Below are positions 60,079-64,000 of a DNA stretch of 64,000 nucleotides, piece after piece. Under the pieces are notes generated by a model. It made no database searches, was not told the DNA's origin, and saw only the letters and a program-made list of their open reading frames with translations. Each line of letters starts with the position of its first letter. The stretch's first letter is position 1. The stretch is from CTSoil-043 sp963821235 (GTDB lineage Bacteria > Chloroflexota > Limnocylindria > Limnocylindrales > CSP1-4). The position numbers and the translations under genes are program-made. Location of the stretch: NCBI GenBank assembly GCA_963821235.1, contig CAWGCS010000002.1, forward strand, positions 310,001 through 374,000, written 5' to 3'.

Positions 60079-61191
60079 ATGTCCGCGCCCGGGTTCTCCG
60101 CAGATCGGCGCCGCCTGACCGCGCTGCGCCTGGCCGCCCAGCGCATCGGCGGGGGCGAGCCGTCCACGCCGGCCGCGACCGTCAGCTGGTTGCTGGGCCT
60201 GCAGGGCCAGGACTTCCCCGGCGCCAAGTGGTCGGTGGGTCTCCGCCAGACCGGCGCCAGCCAGGCGAGCGTCGATGCCGCCTGCGACGCCGGGCAGATC
60301 GTGCGCTCCTGGCCCCTGCGGGGCACCCTGCATCTCGTCGCGGCGGCAGACCTGGGTTGGCTGCTCGAGCTCACCGCGCCGCGCTCGATCGCCGCGGCCG
60401 CCCGTCGACGGGCCGACCTGGGGATCAGCGTGGCGGACGTCGAGCGCGCCCGAGAGGTCGCCGTCGCCGCGCTGCAGGGACGCCGGGTCCTCACCCGCGA
60501 GGCGCTGCTGGCAGCGTTCGATGGCGCCGGCGTCGGCACCGCCGGCCAGCGCGGCTACCACCTGCTCTGGCACCTCGCCCTGACCGGGACGCTCGTGCTC
60601 GGCCCCGCCGATGGCCGCGGGCAGAGCTTCGCGCTGCTCGACGAGTGGGTGCCGGTGCGGCGGCGGCTGGAGGGCGACGAAGCGCTGGGCGAGCTGGCCC
60701 TTCGCTACTTCCAGAGCCACGGCCCGGCGACGGCGACGGATCTCGTCCGCTGGTCCGGCCTGACCCTGGGCGGCGTGCGACGGGGGCTGGCGGTCTGCGG
60801 GCCTCGACTCACGACCATCGAGGTTGCCGGGATCACGTACCAAGTCGCGCCCGAGACCCTGGCGCGGCCGGCGCCAGCGGAGCGCGTCCACCTGCTGCCA
60901 GGCTTCGACGAGTACGTGCTCGGCTACCTCGATCGAACGGCGGCGGTTGCGCCGGAGCACAGTCAGGCGATCGTCCCGGGCGGCAACGGCATGTTCAAGC
61001 CCACGGTCGTGGTCGATGGCGAGGTCGTGGGGACCTGGAAGCGGACGCTCAGGGCCGGCGAGATCGTCATCGAGCCCGTCTTCTTCGGCCGTCTGTCGAA
61101 GACGGCTCGCGACGGGCTGCCAGCGGCCGCCCGAGCCTACGGCGCCTTCCAGGGCCGATCGACCAGGCTCGCCGCCTTCGATTCTCCCTAG
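60079..61191 (+). CDS. AlkZ/YcaQ-like winged-helix DNA glycosylase family protein
   Basis: 370 residues of the HTH_42 family, whose studied members excise bulky alkylated or cross-linked bases. The catalytic Q-x-Q pair is visible in LLGLQGQDFPGAKWSVGLR. ARRRADLGISVADVERAREV, GYHLLWHLALTGTLVLGP and the DNA-binding LLPGFDEYVLGYLDR follow. The ATG at 60079 is chosen because the family start is just after it. Single-gene unit next to the element remnant. It may protect against an alkylating natural product, but no such cluster is visible. Confidence 0.82.
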   Translation: MSAPGFSADRRRLTALRLAAQRIGGGEPSTPAATVSWLLGLQGQDFPGAKWSVGLRQTGASQASVDAACDAGQIVRSWPLRGTLHLVAAADLGWLLELTAPRSIAAAARRRADLGISVADVERAREVAVAALQGRRVLTREALLAAFDGAGVGTAGQRGYHLLWHLALTGTLVLGPADGRGQSFALLDEWVPVRRRLEGDEALGELALRYFQSHGPATATDLVRWSGLTLGGVRRGLAVCGPRLTTIEVAGITYQVAPETLARPAPAERVHLLPGFDEYVLGYLDRTAAVAPEHSQAIVPGGNGMFKPTVVVDGEVVGTWKRTLRAGEIVIEPVFFGRLSKTARDGLPAAARAYGAFQGRSTRLAAFDSP

Positions 61192-61251
61192 CTGCGGCCG
61201 TGCCCGCTCGTCCCAGCCGTCGCTCGGGTGGGCGCGCAGGGCGGGTGCTCC

Positions 61252-62517
61252 CTAGCGGTGCAGGTTGCGCGCCGCCACGAAGCTCAGGCCGTGCTCCGTC
61301 AGGGCCCGCGCGGTGTGGTTGGTGGCGTCCAGCTTGTCCATGAAGTTGCGCTCGAGGCAATCCCAGTCGCCGCTGGCGATGACCTCCGCCTTGTCCCGGA
61401 AGTAGTCGAGGATGTCGGAGGGGTGGGCCCGCCCGGCGTCGACCGCCGGATCGCCGCCCTCGTGCTTGGCCGAGATGTTGGGCACGTGATCGGCGATCGC
61501 GACGAGCTCGTCGCGCCGGTCGTAGGGCTGACGGACGATGCTCTTCCAGGTCTCGGTGATGTGGTGCTCGAAGCGGACGACATCCTCGAAGCCGAGCTTC
61601 CGCCGGATCTGGGAGGTGATCTCGAGTGTCTCGTTGTTGACCGAGTTGCTCCAGTTGAAGCCGACCAGCGGCGAGGAGCCGTCTTCGCGCGCGAAGAGCT
61701 TGGCCCCGATGAGCGTCCAGAGCCCGGCGAAGGGGTTGTCGTTGCCCATGAAGACGGAGATCTTGAACTCGATGTCGACGCCCAGGCGATGGAGGAGGTA
61801 GGCCGCCAGCACGGTGCCGGGATTGACGTTGAGGACCTGGCGGATGCCGTACGTCGTGTAGCAGTGGAGCAGCTCGTCGACCCACAGGAGGGGGTGGTCG
61901 TTCGGCTCGCCCACGCCGCCGAAGTAGCCGGTGATCGTGGCCGGGCCGTCGAGATGGACGTTCGAGCCGTCGGTCCCCTTCGTGTCGAGGGTCTCCACCA
62001 CGCTGGCGCCGATGATCTGCATCGCCGCCGCGACGGCCGGAAGGTCGCCGTCGACCTCCTGCTCGTGCATCTTGCGGACCCGGATCCAGCGCCCGGGCAT
62101 GAGGAGGCGCTCGTCGATCGCCCGACGTGCGGCGTCGATGACCCAGGGGAAGTACTGGAGGGCGCTGATCTCCAGGGTCACCGCCATGTCGTCGCGGAAG
62201 GCCATCGTGTCGGCGCGATCGCCCAGGACGCCCCGGCGGTAGTCGGCGATGCTGGTGAACGCCCCGCGGTCGCGCTGCCCGGCCAGCCAGTCCAGGTCGG
62301 CGAGGTACTCGGGGCGCGTCCCGCGCACCTGCTCATAGAGCGCCTGCAGCTCGCCGGCGGCGCGGGCACGCTCGTTGATCTCCTCCGGCGTGCCGTAGCG
62401 AGCGACGACGGCCAGCAGGTCGTTGACGAGCCGCGTGTCCGGGGCAAGCAGCAGCGCGTTGAGGTCGTCGAGCCGGCCGGCCGGGATCGCGAGGCGCTCG
62501 CGCAGGTCCGCGTTCAT
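61252..62517 (-). CDS. Unrecognised 421-residue protein paired with a PanB paralog
   Basis: I do not recognise the family. It is soluble and enzyme-like with several highly patterned blocks: RVRKMHEQEVDGDLPAVAAA, ASVVETLDTKGTDGSNVHLD, GPATITGYFGGVGEPNDHPL, KISVFMGNDNPFAGLW, VGFNWSNSVNNETLEI, VRFEHHITETWKSIVRQPYD and VPNISAKHEGGDP. The many His, Glu, Asp and Asn residues in conserved-looking contexts suggest a metal- or phosphate-binding active site in a barrel-type fold. GAGGAG lies about ten bases before the ATG. It follows the PanB paralog by 17 bases on the same strand, so the two are probably one operon. It lacks the glycine-rich NAD motif expected of myo-inositol-phosphate synthase. Confidence 0.7.
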   Translation of the reverse strand: MNADLRERLAIPAGRLDDLNALLLAPDTRLVNDLLAVVARYGTPEEINERARAAGELQALYEQVRGTRPEYLADLDWLAGQRDRGAFTSIADYRRGVLGDRADTMAFRDDMAVTLEISALQYFPWVIDAARRAIDERLLMPGRWIRVRKMHEQEVDGDLPAVAAAMQIIGASVVETLDTKGTDGSNVHLDGPATITGYFGGVGEPNDHPLLWVDELLHCYTTYGIRQVLNVNPGTVLAAYLLHRLGVDIEFKISVFMGNDNPFAGLWTLIGAKLFAREDGSSPLVGFNWSNSVNNETLEITSQIRRKLGFEDVVRFEHHITETWKSIVRQPYDRRDELVAIADHVPNISAKHEGGDPAVDAGRAHPSDILDYFRDKAEVIASGDWDCLERNFMDKLDATNHTARALTEHGLSFVAARNLHR

Positions 62518-62534
62518 CGCTGTCTCCTCGGTCG

Positions 62535-63389
62535 TCAGCCGACCAGCCGCACGAGCTCGTCGTATTCCTCGTCGCGCATCCCGAACCAGTTGTCCGGCTG
62601 CGGGAACGTGCGCTCCGTGACCTCGCGAACGTAGGCCGCCAGGCCGTCGCGGATCAGCGCCCCGGCGTCGGCGAAGACCTTGGCCATGCGGGGGGTGAAC
62701 TTTGGGTAGAGCCCGAAGGCGTCGTGGTAGATGAGGAGCTGGCCGTGGGCGTCGGGGCCGGAGCCGAGGCTCATGATGATGCAGTGCTCGGCCCGCTCGG
62801 TGATCAGCCGGCAGACGCGGTCGGGCACCAGCTCGAGGAGGATGCAGAACGCTCCGGCCTCCTCGAGGGCCTTCGCGTCGTCGACGATCTTCTTGGCCTG
62901 CGCCGCGCCCTTGCCCTGGAGACGGAAGCCGCCGAGCGCGCTGACGCTCTGGGGGGTCAGCCCGAGGTGGCCGATGACCGGGATCCCGGCCCGCGCGATC
63001 CCCGCCACGCGATCGGCCATCTCCGCGCCGCCCTCGAGCTTCACGGAGTCGCAGCCCGCCTCGGCCATGAAGCGTCCGGCATTGCGAATCGCGGACTCGA
63101 CGCTGGGCTGGTAGCTCATGTACGGCATGTCGCCGACGACCCAGGCGTTCGGCGCGCCGCGGCGCACCGCGGCCGCGTGGCGGAGCATGTCGTCCATCGT
63201 GACCGGCAGGGTGCTGTCGAAGCCCAGCATCGTCATGCCCAGGCTGTCGCCGACCAGGATCATGTCGATGCCGGCCTGCTCCTGGAGGTGGGCGGTCGGG
63301 TAGTCGTAGCAGGTGAGCCAGGTGATCGGGGTGCCGTCCCCCGCCTTCGCGAACAGCGCGGGGAGGGTGACCTTCTTCCGCTCGGGCAC
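62535..63389 (-). CDS. PanB-like ketopantoate hydroxymethyltransferase, divergent paralog
   Basis: 284 residues. PanB barrel features are present: LTCYDYPTAHLQEQAGIDMI, LVGDSLGMTMLGFDSTLPVT, VVGDMPYMSYQPSVESAI, SVKLEGGAEMADRVAGIARA and the catalytic-type Glu in ILLELVPDRVCRLI. The late block reads SLGSGPDAHGQLLIYHDAFG, where canonical PanB has GIGAGxxxDGQVLV. The C-terminal tail NWFGMRDEEYDEL is unusual. I choose GTG 63389 because AGGAGG lies just before it and the family start follows. A canonical panB sits at the left edge of the window, so this copy may act on another 2-oxo acid. Confidence 0.85.
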   Translation of the reverse strand: MPERKKVTLPALFAKAGDGTPITWLTCYDYPTAHLQEQAGIDMILVGDSLGMTMLGFDSTLPVTMDDMLRHAAAVRRGAPNAWVVGDMPYMSYQPSVESAIRNAGRFMAEAGCDSVKLEGGAEMADRVAGIARAGIPVIGHLGLTPQSVSALGGFRLQGKGAAQAKKIVDDAKALEEAGAFCILLELVPDRVCRLITERAEHCIIMSLGSGPDAHGQLLIYHDAFGLYPKFTPRMAKVFADAGALIRDGLAAYVREVTERTFPQPDNWFGMRDEEYDELVRLVG

Positions 63390-63474
63390 CGGGACCTCCT
63401 CTGGACGACTGCGTTCGGCGCGGCGCGTTGCCTCCCGATCATTCGGGCTCCCGACCGGCCGGGGTAGTGCCGTT

Positions 63475-63494
63475 GGGCTCGACGATCCGAGCCC
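63475..63494 (-). terminator. Small hairpin between the secreted-protein and PanB-paralog genes
   Basis: GGGCTCG and CGAGCCC around a 6-base loop, 26 bases after the stop of the right-edge gene. There is no U-run, so it may be a weak terminator or an operator. The rest of the 131-base gap shows no clear -35/-10 pair. Confidence 0.35.
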
Positions 63495-63520
63495 TGCAGG
63501 TGCCGAGCCGCCTGTCGGAA

Positions 63521-64000
63521 TCACCCTGAGAGGGCGCTGCCTCGCTGGATCACGAGGCGGGCCAGGGCGACGAGCGCGTCCGCGGCACCGTCGCCGGACG
63601 GGCAGGAGATCCCGAACACGAGGAGGCCCTTCCGGACGGCGATCGCGGCGTAGCCCGGGCTTCCGCCGCCTGCCGCCAGGATGGCCACCTCGTCGGCCTC
63701 CGACAGGGCCGCCTTGCCCGTGCCGAGGTCGACGAACGACCGGACGTTGACGAAGATCGACGACGCGTCGGCGGCGTCGGAGCCCACGAAGACGTCGAGC
63801 TCGATGCCCCCGGTCGCGCCGGAGACGCCGGCGTAGACGCAGTAGGCGCCGGCCGGGTCGGGGTTGGCCGTCGGCGCCCCGGCACCCTGGATCCCGGCCG
63901 CCGCGAAGTCGCCCGGGCCGAGCAGCCCGCAGTAGTCCCCGCCGGCCGCGACGGGGGCGCCCGTCGCTCCGCCGCCACCGCCCCCGCCGGCCCCTGCGTC
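63521..64000 (-). CDS. Secreted or lipoprotein-like protein, C-terminal part (cut by window)
   Basis: 160 residues visible; the N-terminus lies beyond the right edge. A Gly-rich linker of about 20 residues leads to a compact domain beginning GDYCGLLGPGDFAAAG, with Cys residues in DYCGLL and GAYCVYAGV, then FVGSDAADASSIFVNVRSFV and LLVFGISCPSGDGAADALVA. The CGLL...DF...C-Y layout resembles the small extracytoplasmic lipoproteins typified by DUF3558, but I cannot confirm the family. Confidence 0.6.
   Translation of the reverse strand, partial: DAGAGGGGGGGATGAPVAAGGDYCGLLGPGDFAAAGIQGAGAPTANPDPAGAYCVYAGVSGATGGIELDVFVGSDAADASSIFVNVRSFVDLGTGKAALSEADEVAILAAGGGSPGYAAIAVRKGLLVFGISCPSGDGAADALVALARLVIQRGSALSG

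Noticed and set aside
61252..62517. myo-Inositol-1-phosphate synthase
   Set aside because: Size is close, but the glycine-rich NAD-binding start and the other conserved motifs of that enzyme are absent.

Overview
The window is chromosomal DNA from a very GC-rich bacterium. Genes are densely packed and nearly all of them end in G or C at the third codon position. Neighbouring genes are usually joined by 4-base GTGA or ATGA stop/start overlaps, and GTG starts are common. The mix points to Chloroflexota, perhaps a Limnocylindria-like lineage: a class I lysyl-tRNA synthetase, an ECF sigma factor paired with a membrane anti-sigma-like protein, a K+-independent H+-pyrophosphatase and fused aromatic-pathway genes. 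This is an inference from gene content; no rRNA is present.

0-14 kb: a CoA block on the minus strand (panB cut by the left edge, coaBC, coaX), an unknown 141-residue gene, and a four-gene BMP-family (nucleoside-type) ABC importer whose ATPase has a one-base frameshift near its end. Next come an M16 peptidase, a TPR-like protein and ndk, then a convergent minus-strand set of lepB, an unknown membrane protein and a degenerate NuoN-like protein. 14-18 kb: hppA, uppP and argR on the plus strand.

17.8-29 kb: a glycoside-use island. LacD-type aldolase and two PfkB kinases run leftward. A DeoR regulator, SIS sugar-phosphate isomerase, GH4 glycosidase, CUT1 sugar importer without its own ATPase, and an amidohydrolase-DUF952 fusion run rightward. 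Together they sketch glycoside import, hydrolysis, two phosphorylations, isomerisation and aldol cleavage to trioses. 29-33 kb: greA, lysS, serS and an RDD protein. 33-40.6 kb: a MacAB-like efflux set, a secreted GH73 glucosaminidase, tRNA-Ser(UGA), and a frameshifted nucleotidyltransferase.

40.6-58.5 kb is the aromatic amino acid centre. A tryptophan T-box leader precedes trpE-trpG-trpD-trp(CFB)-trpA, in which TrpC, TrpF and TrpB form one 972-residue protein. Converging on it is a shikimate super-operon, aroF-aroA-aroE-aroC-aro(KB)-aroQ-chorismate mutase-gluQ. That operon has a classical attenuator: a leader peptide containing His-Phe-Phe-Tyr-Phe, followed by an intrinsic terminator. Between the two operons sit an ECF sigma gene preceded by three 19-bp repeats and a membrane protein joining an anti-sigma-like N-terminus to an amino-acid-type solute-binding domain. 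58.5-64 kb: tRNA-Ser(GCU), tRNA-Arg(GCG), a decayed integrative element with a truncated tyrosine recombinase, an AlkZ-like DNA glycosylase, an unrecognised 421-residue protein paired with a second divergent PanB, and a secreted protein cut by the right edge.
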